A DNA stretch of 64,000 nt from Daucus carota subsp. sativus (GCF_001625215.2 NC_030387.2:34991606-35055605); one strand, 5' to 3'; shown: positions 1 to 12,735, counted from the stretch's first letter. Numbers and translations: made by a program. Notes: generated by a model from the letters alone, not told the origin.

Positions 1-159
1 ACATCCTTTTGTAATCTATTATGAATATGGTTTAATGTTCAATGCAAGCCATAAACTTTTGCTATTTACATTCCATTGTTTAAATCTTTGTCTTATCTGT
101 TAGTTGAGTTATCCTCTAGGAAATTTGCATGTTATGTTAACAAACAAATAGGGGGAGAT
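1..159 (+). mobile_element. 3' end of the internal region of a copia-type LTR retrotransposon
   Basis: This stretch has no coding potential. It ends in a purine-rich tract (AGGGGGAGAT, 150-159) directly before a sequence that behaves as a long terminal repeat. A polypurine tract beside an LTR primes plus-strand DNA synthesis in LTR retrotransposons, and the same GGGGGAGAT tract is used by the intact element at 20484-32464. The element therefore runs on the plus strand and its body lies to the left of the window. Because internal sequence is attached, the neighbouring LTR is not a solo LTR in this view. Confidence 0.7.
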
Positions 160-861
160 TGAAAGGCATATGTTCAGCCTATTTGTATTTAAAGAGGTAC
201 AACTCAATTCAGATAAGAAAGCTCAGTAAATAGCAAGTCAACGGAATCCGTACGAAGAACGTCAAATGATTTATGGGAATTATATGTCAGATAAATTCCA
301 GGATGCTGCTGCACACCACTGAAAGAAGTTCATTAATATGTTCAAGCCTCAGTGCACAAATAATCCTTTGTGGCACGTCCAGGAGTTCAGAAGATATAAA
401 GTTTCTATTCTTTATTTTATCAGAAGATTCCATTTAATGAAGAAGTACTTACAAGACGAAGACTCGACGAACAAATCAAATTCTTAATGTTTATTTGACA
501 AAGAATATTTGATTTAACTAGATACAGATGAACCAGACAGTGCATCTGTGTATCAGTTATTCAAATTGAATATTTGAAGTCAAGCAGAGTTGGTGGTTCG
601 TTCGCTCGACTGATCAAAACGGAGTTTTTAATGTTTAAAGAAGACGAGAAGCAGTTCTGCTGATGAATGGGTGATTAAATATTTAATAGATTATTATTTC
701 ACTTCTCAAATAATTAAATTAATTATGTAATTTATTTGTTAAATTAATTCACTCTCGAATTAATTTAATTTATGAATTTATATGATTAAATTAATTAAGT
801 GGATAATTTTCTATTTTAATATAATCTACAAATCACATTCAATCATCCACTCAAGCTCAGC

Positions 862-1162
862 AAGACAATCTGAGATTGTCTTACCGAATTTCCAACTGCC
901 AAGACAATCTGAGATTGTCTGACCGTAGCTAAGCATGCAAGACAATCCTGATTGTCTGACCGAATGGTACTCAGCAAGACAATCCTGGATTGTCTGCCCG
1001 AGTATGCTCTGCCAAGACAATTAGATTGTCTGACCGACTGGATACTTGCAAGACAATCTAAATTGTCTGGCCGAATGCATTCTGCCAAGACAATCAAAGA
1101 TTGTCTGACCGAATGAAGATCAGCAAGACAATCCTTGATTGTCTGACCGAATGTAGATTGTC
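862..1162 (+). repeat. Tandem array of about eight 36-39 bp units, each with an AGACAAT...ATTGTCT palindrome
   Basis: Units begin with AAGACAAT at 862, 901, 939, 976, 1014, 1050, 1087 and 1125. Each contains AGACAATC, a 0-5 base centre, GATTGTCT, and usually GACCGA, followed by a variable spacer of about 15 bases ending in GC or GCC. Partial units (ATTGTCT, CAATTGTCTT) continue to about 1310. The array lies in U3, upstream of the LTR TATA box, where retrotransposon enhancers usually sit. Short open frames across it only reflect the repeat period. Confidence 0.9.
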
Positions 1163-1320
1163 TGACCGAGCTCTGAATTGTCTTGCGTGCCTTGAAATTG
1201 TCTTTCTGCAGTGTCTTGTGCTTGCAAGGCAATCTAAAATTGTCTTGCCCTTGCTACTTTGTCTTTGCTACTCACAATTGTCTTGTCTTTCAATTGTCTT
1301 ACAAGTACAAATGCTTTGCC

Positions 1321-1328
1321 TATAAATA
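1321..1328 (+). promoter_or_regulatory. LTR TATA box
   Basis: TATAAATA lies downstream of the U3 repeat array and about 330 bp before the LTR end, the expected place for the retrotransposon promoter. It is the only good TATA match in this part of the LTR. Confidence 0.6.
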
Positions 1329-1653
1329 TGGCATTGCATCCTTCATTTTTAAGTGTTCATTCACTTTGTAATCAAAGCATTTGTAAAGCTTTCAAGTTGT
1401 TCGTAACTTGCTTGATCGTTATATCCACAGTTTTCTGTGCTTTGATAACCTGGTTGTTTTAATCACTAAATCTAGAATATACCCTGTCGAATTTATTCTA
1501 CGAACTTTAGTGGACATTAAAACTGAACCATTTTAATTATTTTAATTAATTATAATCTGATTAACAAATCATATTCAATCAGATTAACTTCCGCGACGAT
1601 TTGGTACTGATTGTATTCAACCCCCCCTTCTACAATCATATCTGGACCTAACA

Positions 1654-3006
1654 TGCTTCCGTATCTTTTTAAAGCTGTATATACGGGTAATTTTTGTACA
1701 ATTAAAATTATTATTTATAAGTAAAAATATATAATTAATATTATAATTTATATTTTAAAACGGAGAAAGTAGTATCGATGGTAATGATAAAAAAGATGAG
1801 AATAATATTTTCACGGTAGATGAACACATATCACTTATGTGCCATCTCTCTTTTTATTCGTAATTGATAATATTATTTTATCTCATTAATGTGAAAATTA
1901 TAGATATAAAATTGTGACAATATCGACAAACTCAAGATATCTCATATCAGATGGCAGCTGGTAACAATTTATCACCTTCAGGCTTCAGTCTTAGATTTCT
2001 TTGATACTGTAATATATATTGCATGCCGGCAGTGGCCCAGATTTCTGTTAATAGAATGAGGTGGAAATGGGTACGTAAAAAGTGCATCTGAAAAAGCAGG
2101 AAAGCAGACGAGTCAGATAGAAGTCCTTCGGAGTATAAACATCAACTTTCAGGAATCACGTGAAATATTTCCATTTTTTGGTTTTAGTTCCTTGTCAACA
2201 ACATATTTTGATCCGTAACTTCAGTAAACCTAAATCATCATAAATATTGTCCAACTACTGTATTCACATGTCGATATCAATGTTGTAATATTACTTGTGT
2301 ATCCCAGCCCTGCAAAATTTTTTGTTAAGAACAGACATAACATATTAAAAATAAAATTTTATTAAATAATATATACATAAATTTTACCGCAAATGTCCAA
2401 AACTTTGTCTATAATTTGATGATATCATGTTCATTCACAACAACAAAATCTTTCTGTGCGCCGGTAACTTTTTCTATAATTTAATGTCGGTTATATTTGG
2501 CCAACCGATAACAAAATTGTACATCATCGATTGTTATATGAAAATTTATTTATAATAACTTAAAATAATAGTAACATACAATTTTATAAATTTGTAATTG
2601 ATTAATATAATCAATATTGTCTTAATTTGTTGACATAGGATATAGAGTAATTCCTTAAATGCCATTAAGTTATATTAATTTTATTTAAAAATAGCTACAT
2701 TTAAAATGTAATTCAAAATAATAATTAGATATTAAAAATAATTTAAATCGAGATCCCTATCCAATCTTAAAGATATTTTATTCCCATCTATATGTGACGA
2801 CTATTAAAGACAGAGACAAGAAATGTGTCGAGAAATTTTAATGCTGCATGACCCCCTGGCAAAGTCAACTTGGTCGCGGATCCAAAAAATCCTATCCTCA
2901 CATTTTGTAGATTTATTATATGTACCATCTTCTATATATTTTGCAGTCAGCTACCCAAGTCCTCTCGTCTCTTTCGTATGCACAAGTCTATAATAACACC
3001 CCGAAA
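1654..3006. other. AT-rich intergenic region
   Basis: No convincing ORF, RNA gene or bounded mobile element was seen. The right part should hold the promoter and 5' leader of the SEC14-like gene starting at 3007, but no clear TATA box could be assigned. Confidence 0.5.
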
Positions 3007-5117
3007 ATGGAAGCGCAAACGATGAAGAAGCCGATAAATATTAAAATGGATTCCGAAAAAACAGCTGACAAAGAAGAACAAGATGGGAAAAACAAAACAA
3101 TTGTGCACTCCTACGGCAGTCATGTAGACGAGGAAGAAGAGCGCAAAATTGAGTGTATGAGAAAGCTTGTCGAAAAGCATGATCCATCCGTTAAGGTAAT
3201 TCACAAATCCCTCCCGGGTTCTTGTACTCTCTCCGTCTCATAATTTTTGTCGGAAATAATTTTTAACGGTATTTTGTATGCGGAACTATATTTGTTTTTT
3301 GTGATGAAAGGAAGTAGACAATCCTACACTGAGAAGGTTCCTGCGAGCGAGAGATCAGGACATCGAAAAAGCGAGTGCAATGTTTGTAAAATATTTGAAG
3401 TGGAAACAAACGTTTATTCCAAAAGGGAGCGTTTCGGAATCAGAGATATCAAATCATTTGGCGCAAAACAAGCAGTTTCTACAGGGAGTTGATAAACAAG
3501 GACGCCCCATCACTGTGTTGTTCGGAGGCAGACATTTACCTAAAAAGATACCAGATGGTGGTGTAGAAGAACTCAAGCGTATGTTCCTCATCATTGCTCC
3601 ATTACGTTATATGTATATGTATTTCGGTCTTTCTTGCTAAGTATTAAAATTTATAAGTTTGATTCGTTTCAATGAATTACAGGTTTCATGGTTTTTGCGC
3701 TTGGAAAAATATGCTCCAGGTAACTCAAGTTGGATTAAATCTGTCTTGCCTAACCTTCGAAATTAACTAAAATTATCTGAATAATTTGATGAAATTTTAG
3801 TAGTTCAAAGTTTCAGCCTCCATACCTCAAATTCCGTCTCATTTTTCAACCCCTGATCTTTTACTGAGATAAGAAGCCTATTAAATCTTAGACTTATTGT
3901 TAAAGATTTAGATAATTGATTGTTTTGTGTGAAAATATATGTAGAGTTCCATAATCTTTTGTGCCAGATACTGTTATCGACCAAAATTATATTAAGCACT
4001 TCAATACGTATGGCATTTAGATTAATTTCAATGGCATCTTTTATTCTATACTATTACCTGATTTATAAAAAAAAAATGAACTATTTATACTAAAATCAAT
4101 ATCATTAATAACTTTTTTAAGATAATTTAATAGAGAGATTATTAATTATAGGGCCTTCTAAAGTTGTCATAAGTTATTTTTTAATTGGCTTAATGGACTG
4201 ACATGTTATCATGCTACCGTATTGACCATGTCATTTTCAATCATGTCTACATTAATTCATGTATGGTATCACCGTCAAATTATCTTTTATCTGATTAATT
4301 TCTAATTTCTATTGATTAAAATCTAGATATTGTGATTCATTTAAGTTGATGTTTGATATATACGAGTACTATTAAGCTCTATTGAATGTGATCCCCTCTG
4401 CACATAACAGGATGGCAGCAGGACAGGAGAAGTTCGTAGTAATAGCTGATCTTCAGGGCTGGGGATATTGTAACAGCGACGTCCGGGGTTGCATTGCTGC
4501 CCTCACCCTTTTGCAGGTACCTTCCCTCCACCTGATTTCTTTTTTCCGTGTTTTCCATAGAACGCGATCTATTGAACATATAATTTGTATCTGACGTAAA
4601 AGTTGTTAATCACAGGATTACTACCCGGAGAGACTGGGGAAATTGCTGATAGTCCATGTGCCTTGCATCTTCATGACTGTGTGGAAGCTCATCTATCCCT
4701 TCATCGACAACAATACCAAGAAAAAAGTAAGATTCACTCCTAATAATTCATGCAATTATCTTCTAAGATATACGACCACTGAAAGTATGTATAATTGAAA
4801 AGATTCCAGAAACCTCTGACGTACACATTGCTATAAAATCAAAAATCTTAAACGTTTAACACTTGAAAAAGGAGAGAGCATCTGTGTACTGTGAACAACT
4901 TTTTGTGTTAGGTAAAAACAAGTTACTCAGGAGATGTTTGAATAATATGGTAATGTGGGATTAAAGTACTAATGATGAGTAATTTGGTGGTTAATGATAG
5001 CTGGTGTTTGTGGAAAACAAGCGACTGAAAGAGACACTAATGGAAGACATTGATGAGAGCCAGCTCCCAGCTATCTACGGAGGCAAATTGCCGTTGGTTC
5101 CTATCCAACATGCCTGA
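3007..5117 (+). CDS. SEC14-like CRAL-TRIO lipid-binding protein, copy A (275 aa)
   Basis: Predicted phosphatidylinositol-transfer-type protein that would bind a hydrophobic ligand and act on cytosolic faces of membranes. Six exons join in frame: 3007-3195, 3311-3578, 3683-3719, 4411-4516, 4616-4726 and 5001-5117, all with GT-AG introns. Residues 1-63 are a charged, poorly conserved leader. Residues about 64-90 form the CRAL-TRIO N-terminal helix region (LRRFLRARD). The rest is the lipid-binding domain, with [38 protein letters not shown] and a YGGKLPLVP tail. Length is normal for the small plant SEC14-like class. The start is the ATG at 3007; the in-frame ATG at 2920 lacks domain support. Copy B (6336-7720) has the same phases and exon lengths from exon 3 on, so this is a tandem duplicate. 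A GAA-like codon is GGA in exon 3 here, a minor difference from copy B. Confidence 0.85.
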
Positions 5118-6335
5118 TCGAAGGACTGTGATTGCTCTTTACAACTCCTTTCCGGTTCCAACATCTATCAGGCTTGCTTTTATTTTAGTGTTCACTCCTG
5201 TCCTGTGTAGTTCTGTAAATGGATCGGAGAACCGGTATGACCCTGTGTAATTATGTGAATGAATCGGAAATCCGGTCCGATCCACTCGTGTCAACTGTCA
5301 TCCTATGCGAGTAGCAATTTTTTTTTTTTTTTTACAAAGAGTAATTAAATTTCTTGCGGGTTCAAAAACAGTCAGAGATTGTTTATCAGATACTAGATCA
5401 CGTGGCATTTATGATAATAATTCATAATTAATTTATAAGATTAGAGATGGAGTATCAAATATTAAATATAATGGTGTACTAATGCAAGGGAGGGCCACTC
5501 CAGATCCTGCTTTCTCAACCATGAAAAATATATTGACCCAACAGAATTGCCTTTCTACCAAAGCTCCAAAGCAATAATTCAAATCCGAGAACTCAAAACT
5601 TTTTTAAAAAAATAAGGTTAGTCTTCTCTAAACCGAACTCCGGGTACCTGAACTCAAACTTTCTTCATAAAATAACAATTTTGAAAAATTGATAATTTAA
5701 TCTAACAAAGATAAATTATCAACTCAAAAATAAGTATTCACTCGCTTTCGAGTGAAGAGAAGTATTAAGTAAAATAATATATGATACCATAAAATCTCAA
5801 GATCTTTGAGAGAATTATTTGTCCACTGGAGGGACACATGAGTCGCCATCACGATGATCTATTTGTGGCTTTATCCGGAAATCTTCTAGATGAAATATCT
5901 GACTTTTTGTAGCTATAGCAACTAACGAACAGCAAGTTCAAGTAGTTGACTAATATAATTCAAACATATATATCACTTGTAACATGAGCTTTAAATTTTT
6001 TTAGTAGTACATGCATATTAGTGCTAATGTGCTATTATAAAATTCTCCATTCCAAGTCCCTCTGAGACCCTGACAACGTTGGCCCTTTTTGACTATTCAA
6101 ATTTGAAATATTTTCTTCAAGCCAGAAGGCTGGCTATCTTTAATTATTTACTCTGCATTAGACCTCTTTCCTTCTCTTTTACTTGAGCTAGATCTTCTCT
6201 TCTTTATGCATCCACCACCAAATTTGTATCACACGGATACTACTAGTCTGTGACCAAATATATATTTATACATTACAGGGATTCAAAGAATATATTTCTT
6301 GGATCTAGATAACTCGAGAAGCAATTATAGTACTG
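5118..6335. other. Spacer between the two SEC14-like genes
   Basis: AT-rich spacer of 1.2 kb with a poly-T run near 5320. It should contain the 3' end of copy A and the promoter and leader of copy B. No other gene or bounded element was recognised. Confidence 0.5.
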
Positions 6336-7720
6336 ATGGAGCAAAGAAACGGATTCAATTCTGGAGAAACAATGAGAAAGCAAGAAGCAGCAGAAATAAG
6401 TAGTATTAAATATGACGGCAAAAATGATAAGGTGGAGCAAAGCAAAGTTGATGCCATGAGGAAGTTTGTGGAAAAGCATGATCCTTCTACAAAGGTTCTG
6501 AGTTTAATTAATGCACAAATATGAATCTTTTCTGACAAAGTTGTGTTGTAATTAAATCTGTTCACTAGCATCTTTGTTAAAGTTTTCGTGGGATTTAATT
6601 GGTTTTCAGGATGTAGACAACTTAACGCTCAGAAGATTTCTAAGAGCGCGTGATCATGATATAGAAAAAGCTTCTACCATGTTTCTGAAATATCAGGAAT
6701 GGAAACGATCATTCATTCCAAATGGTCACATATCAATAAATGAGATTCAAAATGAGATTTCCCAGAAGAAGCAGTTTATACAGGGTTTTGATAAACAAGG
6801 ACGTCCAATCACTGTCCTTATTGGCTGCAAACATTTCCAAAACAAAAAAGGAGGTGTTGATGAGTTGAAGCGTATGTTAAATCTTTCCTCTGTTATGATT
6901 AGGTTACTTTCAGTTGAGCTTCTCTGCTTAAATTAATTTGACTAGTTCAAAATCTCATACTGAAATATCTTCAAACTACAGGTTTTGCAGTATTTGCACT
7001 TGAAAAGTTATGCTCGAGGTATATCATTATATAAATCATCTCGATCATACACATATATTTTGAGAGAATAATATACTTACCAAGTCAAACCTTGGCATAC
7101 CAGAATGCCTACAGGGGAGGAAAAATTCGTCGTCATTGCAGATCTTAAAGGATGGGGGTACTCAAATTGTGATATTCGAGGAATGCTTGGTGCCCTCTCC
7201 ATATTGCAGGTCTGATCATCTCTTTTAGTCTGATACTTCTCATCATGAAAAACATTAATGACACCACTTGAAAATCTGGGACCTCCTGCAATCATGCAAA
7301 GTGATATTACTAGATATTAATCACATTTGACATGATATGATGTATAAATTAATCAAGTTTTATGAATGGCAGGACTACTATCCGGAAAGACTAGGAAAAC
7401 TGTACATTGTCCATGTGCCATACGTCTTCATGAAAGCATGGAAGATAGTTTATCCATTCATTGACAATAATACAAAAAAGAAGGTAAGATTAAAACTTAC
7501 TGTAGATACTGAAAGTTCAAAGGAAAATTGTTTTGGTATGCACAATTTGCGCATATACAGCATAGCAAAATATCATATTCTCATGTTGGTGACTCAAATA
7601 CAGATTGTATTTGTGGAAAATAAGCAACTGAAAGCAACGCTACTTGAGGACATTGAGGAGAGCCAGCTTCCACAGACTTATGGAGGCAAATTGCCCCTCA
7701 TCCCTATCCAGGAGAGCTAA
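6336..7720 (+). CDS. SEC14-like CRAL-TRIO lipid-binding protein, copy B (263 aa)
   Basis: Tandem paralogue of the gene at 3007-5117 with the same predicted role in lipid binding and transfer. Exons are 6336-6494, 6610-6871, 6982-7018, 7104-7209, 7373-7483 and 7604-7720; exons 3-6 have exactly the same lengths as in copy A (37, 106, 111, 117). Visible landmarks are [59 protein letters not shown] and YGGKLPLIP. The N-terminal leader is shorter (53 codons) and diverged, while the lipid-binding core is well kept. No stop or frameshift was found, so both copies look functional. The ATG at 6336 is the first in frame and sits at the equivalent place to that of copy A. Confidence 0.87.
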
Positions 7721-9062
7721 GTGGGAGAGCAATTTTAAAGAGAGATCAACTTTGTTCTTTAGCACTATGTTTCGGTCCCTTTTTTCTAGTAATGCAGCTA
7801 TATATAAGATAGTTATTATGTTGCTTTGTAACACTTAAGCAATATAGTAATCTTCAAAGATATGTTAACTGCTACACTATCTACAACTTCATATTAGTGC
7901 ACACTGCAAACTCTCTGCCAGAGATTGAGAGAATTGGATGGTGCAAAATTTCCCCTTTCTAATATTTTTTTTAGAGTGTTGTTTTTAAAATAAGTTTAGT
8001 GTCAAAAGTCCAATTTGCAGGTTTTCTAAGTACACATCAACCATGATGCCATTTGACATACAAGTGCAACACTTTTGTCGCACTTATTTCCATCTTGTAG
8101 AAAACCAGAAACCCAGATCTATAACTTTTAAGTTAAGGGTGGAAATGACTTTCAATTAAACTTTAAAGGGATGCCCGAGAGCGGCATACATTTCTTGCGG
8201 GCCACCTACCATTGCACAAGCACTCGATTTACCTGGTGTTGAATCTAGTAGGGTGGTCCGCACCCGGGGTTTACTTCTAAAGGTTTCCCGTAAAAAAAAA
8301 TATAATGTGCGAACTGATTACACATGAACTTTCCAAGTTTCTCTCTTCAACTTTGATTAGTAATAACTGATGTATAACAAAGTGTAGCTTTATGATACTA
8401 GCATACCAAAGTACTAACCAAAAAACAAGATTCACAGTGACATTGATCGATATAAGCACACATGTAAATATTCTATGCTGTTGAACTAAAAAGTGTTTTC
8501 CTACTATGATTTTTATTTAGCTAATGCATCCACAGTTTCTTATGATCTAATCTTGAACAAACAAACAAAGGCGGGGATAGCATTGCTAGGAACTGTCTAA
8601 TCAAAACATCGACCACCACATAAGAAAAATAGCTACAAAATTTCAGTAAGAATCCAGTTTCTAAAGAAGTCCAGATTACTAGCTCTAATTGCTAAGAATA
8701 GTTAATCTTGTAGCTACTGGTCTTTCATAATACCCTTTTTCAACAATTGTTTATAATCTAACAGACTTGCACTTTATTCAAATAAAAAAGCTACTTGGTT
8801 TAAGTATATGTATATGCTTCATCAAATATGTGCAGAAGTCTAAAGCAACTAATAGTCAAATAGAGCTTTGGCTTTAGAAACATAACCGTACTTATGTAGA
8901 CACCTTGCAATGTTCAACTTAAGCTGAGAAGTATATTAGAATTTTGCAACAGGGCATCCCATTTCTTTCACAAAGCATGGTATCGGCATCACATCCTTCA
9001 TGTAGCAACATGAAAAACTTACAAGTTATCTCCAGCTCTACCAGGTAGGCTTTTAATAATGA
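7721..9062. other. Convergent spacer between SEC14-like copy B and the PPR gene
   Basis: AT-rich sequence that should include the 3' UTRs of both flanking genes, which point toward each other. No RNA gene or bounded mobile element was recognised. Confidence 0.5.
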
Positions 9063-10852
9063 CTACCAAAAATCTCCGCAAGTACATAAACCACCTTCAA
9101 ACCTGTGAAAGCGGATCCGGTCCCTCACAATTATGACCCTATTTAATATTCGAGATACAATCTTCATCCAATAGTGGCAATCAATACAAGTCCGAAGATT
9201 CTTTGAAACTTGAATCTCAGTTCTTGGACTTGATTTAAGTATAGCATAGGCTACTGCTAACTTCTCACTATGATAATTGAGATTTTGCTCCTTCTCCTCT
9301 TCAGAAATATCCATTAAAACAAGCTCTGTGCTAGACATAAATCCCTCCATTCTGGTTCGAGAAATCAATTTTTCCAGAACCTTGTATATTTCTACAGTCT
9401 CAGGGTGTGAATGATCTCCGGACTTGAAGTGGTGAATTAATCCGCCAGTTTCGACCCAACTCTTTCCACTACCTTTGTGAACCCCCTTCTGTTTCATCCC
9501 ATCTCTCACTCTTGCCGCACTATCCCATTGTCTCAATGAGCTATAGGTGTTAGATAGCAAGACATAATCTCCACTCTCAAGACGCGATATCTTTTCTACC
9601 GCAACTTCAGCCATATCAGAATTTCTGTACGTTCTGCAAGCACTAAGGAATGCCCTCCATATGACAACATCAGGTTCCACCAGCATCCTCTTGATTAGAT
9701 CAAAAGCTTCTTCGAGAAGACCAGCTCGGCCCAAAAGATCAACCATTGCTCCATAATGCTCTATTTGTGGATGGACCAAGTAATGGGTTTCCATCAGATC
9801 AAAAAATTTGCGACCTTGCTCCACCAAACCTGAGTGACTACATGCTGTCAAAATTCCTATAAATGTGATAGCATCTGGTGGAATATTTTTCTCTTCCATC
9901 ATTGTAAATATCGCAATTGCATCAGAAGCAAGCCCATGAACTGCAAATCCATTAATCATAGAATTCCAAACAGAAACATCTTCTTTCTGAACAGAGTCAA
10001 AGATTGCCTTGGCTTCCTCAATTCGTCCACATTTTGAATACATATCTATCAGTGCAGAAGATAAAATGTAATTGAGTTCAATTTTTCTCTCAATCATCAG
10101 GCTATGAATCCACTTAGCATGACCAAGAGCTCCAGTTCGTGCACACCCAGTTATAATAGATGCAAATGTAAATCCATCAGGCTCATATTCCGACCGCAAC
10201 ATTTTCCGAAAATAACTAAATCCCTCCTCATAACGCGCATTTTTAACACAACCTCCAATAATTGAATTCCACGACACCAAATCTCGGGTGTGCATTTTCT
10301 CAAATACCTTCTTAGCAACATCAGCCTCCCCCATCTTCATAAATCTCGCAATCATCAAATTGGAGTCAACAAGACCAAAATCCAAACAATGTACTTCACT
10401 AAACAATCTCTTTGCAAGAATAGGTTCATCACAAGATATATAAGCGGACACGAGTAACGAAACGAGCGACGGGTAATTTCCATACCCAAGTTTTATGATG
10501 CTAGAATGTGTTCTGTTAGTATTTATCGAGTTAGGAGAGAGTCTGCATTCTTGAAGAACACTAAAAAGTGTCCCATAATCTATAAAATTACAAAAACAAA
10601 AACAAAAAAAAACATGAAATCACCATCCAACATGAAGAAGCTAAAGTTATAGCAGAACATAAAATCAAGAAACTGGGTAATTAATCATTTCATGCAAATA
10701 TAGAAGAGTAAAAATTAATTAACAATTAGTCAGGAGCTTTTGCTGCATAAACATTATCGAGAGAGAGAGAGAGAGAGAGAGGTGTTACCAGTACAACTGT
10801 TGATCATTTGAGCTGTTTGGTTAAGACGCCTAGTTAAAGTATGAGTCACCAT
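9063..10852 (-). CDS. DYW-class pentatricopeptide repeat protein (526 aa, two exons)
   Basis: Predicted organelle RNA-editing factor. Exon 1 is 10789-10852 (ATG at 10852) and exon 2 is 9063-10579; the phase-1 intron has GT-AG ends and holds a (GA)n run. PLS-type PPR motifs fill about residues 60-390 (for example LVSWNSIIGG, SVWNSMINGF, AITFIGILTACSHSG, HYGAMVDLLGRAG). E motifs follow, then a complete DYW deaminase-like domain with the zinc-binding HSEK and CIDCH motifs. The last three residues are DFW instead of DYW. The exon 2 frame is open well upstream of any ATG in it, which is why exon 1 was sought and found. From memory the sequence resembles Arabidopsis At5g50990; this was not checked. 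Such proteins act in mitochondria or plastids; the short N-terminus is basic and rich in Thr. Confidence 0.85.
10759..10781. repeat. (GA)n microsatellite in the PPR intron
   Basis: About eleven GA units lie just inside the donor side of the PPR intron (minus-strand gene). On the transcript they read as a (TC)n pyrimidine run. Confidence 0.9.
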
Positions 10853-11742
10853 TTTTTTAAATATGCATTATATATATGGGTTTGTCATATAGAGAAGAAA
10901 TATGGTGGTGTTTAGATAATTTGTAGTGAGAGTTTGAGCAGAAGAGCTTGTCGCCATGGTCATGGTGACTTCCATTGATAGAGCTTGCCCCGGGTCACTG
11001 TTTGGGCTTCGGAGTGGGTCGAATCTACTTGGGCCTAAATAATGATTCAGTTCATTGTTAGCCTGTTTGGCAAAAAAAATTATTTGTTAAAGAAATAGGT
11101 TAATTTAAGAAGTTGGTTGTTAGTGATTGTTACATGTTGAAATAGTTATTTATTTTTGTATTTTTGAATATGAAATTTTGTATTATCAATCAATTTGAAA
11201 ATTTGTTAAATTAATTTTCATTAGTAAATGTCAATTACCCATAATATAAATTTTTTAATTAGATATTTCTTACTATTTTTTAGACAATTTAAAATCATAT
11301 GTCTTACAAATGAATTTTATTGTGACGAGACAAGTCGAACTTGGATGTTCGAGAATATTTTATATACATTTAAATAATGAATATTATCTTTTTAATACAC
11401 ATTTCTTAATCCGTTGATGTTAATTGAGGAATGGCACGAGAGATTGGGTGGTGGTTTATTAGAGCATCTAGAATATATTTTTAATCAACACAACTGGAAA
11501 TGGTCCAGTGACATATTTTTTACCTTAAAAAACCCGAAAACACGATTAATGGAAATAAAAATGATGTCCGAGTAAACGTTATTACAAGTTTAGTTAATCC
11601 TCCCCTGGGCACTGGGCAGCATCAAAAGAACAGTTGTGTTTTATTTACCTATCTGCAATTCTGCATGCCAGTGAGGAGTTGCATCTCTTTACTAAACTGC
11701 CATAAAGAATTTAGCATAAGTTGCCCCGGGCAACATTGCTAA
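10853..11742. other. Intergenic region upstream of the PPR gene
   Basis: Should contain the PPR promoter (right-to-left reading) and the 3' end of the coiled-coil gene. No other gene or bounded element was recognised. Confidence 0.5.
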
Positions 11743-12735
11743 TCAAGAACCATAAACGATACGGTCCCTCACATTCTTAATCATATTGCATCTTAGCATC
11801 TGATCTTCATAATTTTCTTTACGCGATGCGGATATGAAACTCCAGTCATATGTCTTGCAATTGTTATCCATGTTGAACTCAATAGAGTGAAGATCACTAT
11901 CAGGTGAATAATCCATTTCTGTATCATCCCCATTAATATTTTCTCCCTTCCGCGATCTCGTGTTAGCACTGTCAAACGCCTTCTCTATCGTGAAGATACT
12001 TGCCTTTGTAGTGGCTAATTCTTTTCCCAGCTTTCTGTTTAGTCTCTCAAATTGGCATTTCAACTTCTTTTCCACTTGTAGCTCTCGCGCAATGGACTCA
12101 ACTGCATTTTGAATTCTTTCTTGCTCTTTCGTTTTCCACAGGTATCTTTCTTTCGCAAATTTCTTCATGAGGCAGCCCATCTTACTTTCTTCAACTTGTT
12201 GTTCTTGAATTAACTTGCCCACCTTGGCCTCAGTTTGTTCAAGCTCACATTTTAGTGCTGCAACAAGCGATTTAAATGTACAGCTTCTGTCATCCATCTC
12301 CCACGTGTAGTCGAGTATTTTAAGCAACTCCTTAGATGTGCTAAGGCCTTCACTGATGTCCTTGAGATGATCAGCTTTAGTTGCAGCTCTCTGCGTGCAG
12401 CCCGGAGTTTTGATCTGCATCAGCTTAGAATTAGATTAATGTTTGAAATTGTGCGGACAATTCTTAAAACAAATCTTTTGAGTGCATATCAGAAGCGAAA
12501 TTTTCAACGATTATGTATCAATTACCAGCAAAGCTGTGATGTAAGAGTAGTGCTACATGCACAAAATTAGATACAAAATTTTGCACGATATGACATGACG
12601 ATTCCATAATTAAGTCGAAGTTGAGTATGCTCATCTTACCTTTTGGGAGTTAACATTCCGCAGAGAATCCAACCTTCCACTCTTGTGAAGAAATTTATGT
12701 GAACCCAGTGGTGTTCTTGCCTTGTGACTATCCAT
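11743..12735 (-). CDS. Short coiled-coil protein, possibly a truncated member of a larger plant family (255 aa)
   Basis: Exon 1 is 12640-12735 (32 codons, ATG at 12735) and exon 2 is 11743-12414; both are phase 0 with a GT-AG intron. The protein begins with a basic Ser/Arg-rich leader and then has a charged helical region (about residues 45-180) with ISEGLSTSKELLKILDYTW, EQQVEESKMGCLMKK and KEQERIQNAVESIARELQ. This resembles plant USO1-like coiled-coil proteins of about 600 residues (the Arabidopsis At5g41620/At1g64180 type, recalled from memory). Here the region after the first coil is short and ends in an acidic, non-family-like tail. It may be a truncated paralogue, a genuine short form, or a model missing distal exons. 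No function can be assigned. Confidence 0.55.

Larger units (their letters stand above)
160..1653 (+). repeat. 3' LTR of a SIRE-like copia retrotransposon (about 1.5 kb)
   Basis: The LTR begins TGAAAGG right after the polypurine tract and ends GGACCTAACA, the same terminal string as the 550-bp LTRs of the intact element. The C-rich stretch at 1621-1627 just before the end is common in SIRE/Maximus-type LTRs (family knowledge). A TATA box lies at 1321-1328, so U3 would be roughly 160-1345. Most of U3 between 862 and 1240 is an array of short palindromic repeats. The left target-site duplication is outside the window and cannot be checked. Confidence 0.7.

Noticed and set aside
862..1162. Regular short repeats with spacers, resembling a CRISPR array
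   Set aside because: Plant nuclear DNA; repeats are imperfect palindromes with similar-sequence spacers inside an LTR, and there are no cas genes.
843..1232. 129-codon minus-strand ORF and similar ORFs over the U3 array
   Set aside because: The peptide repeats (SVRQS, IVLL) are only a by-product of the 36-39 bp DNA period; no coding evidence.
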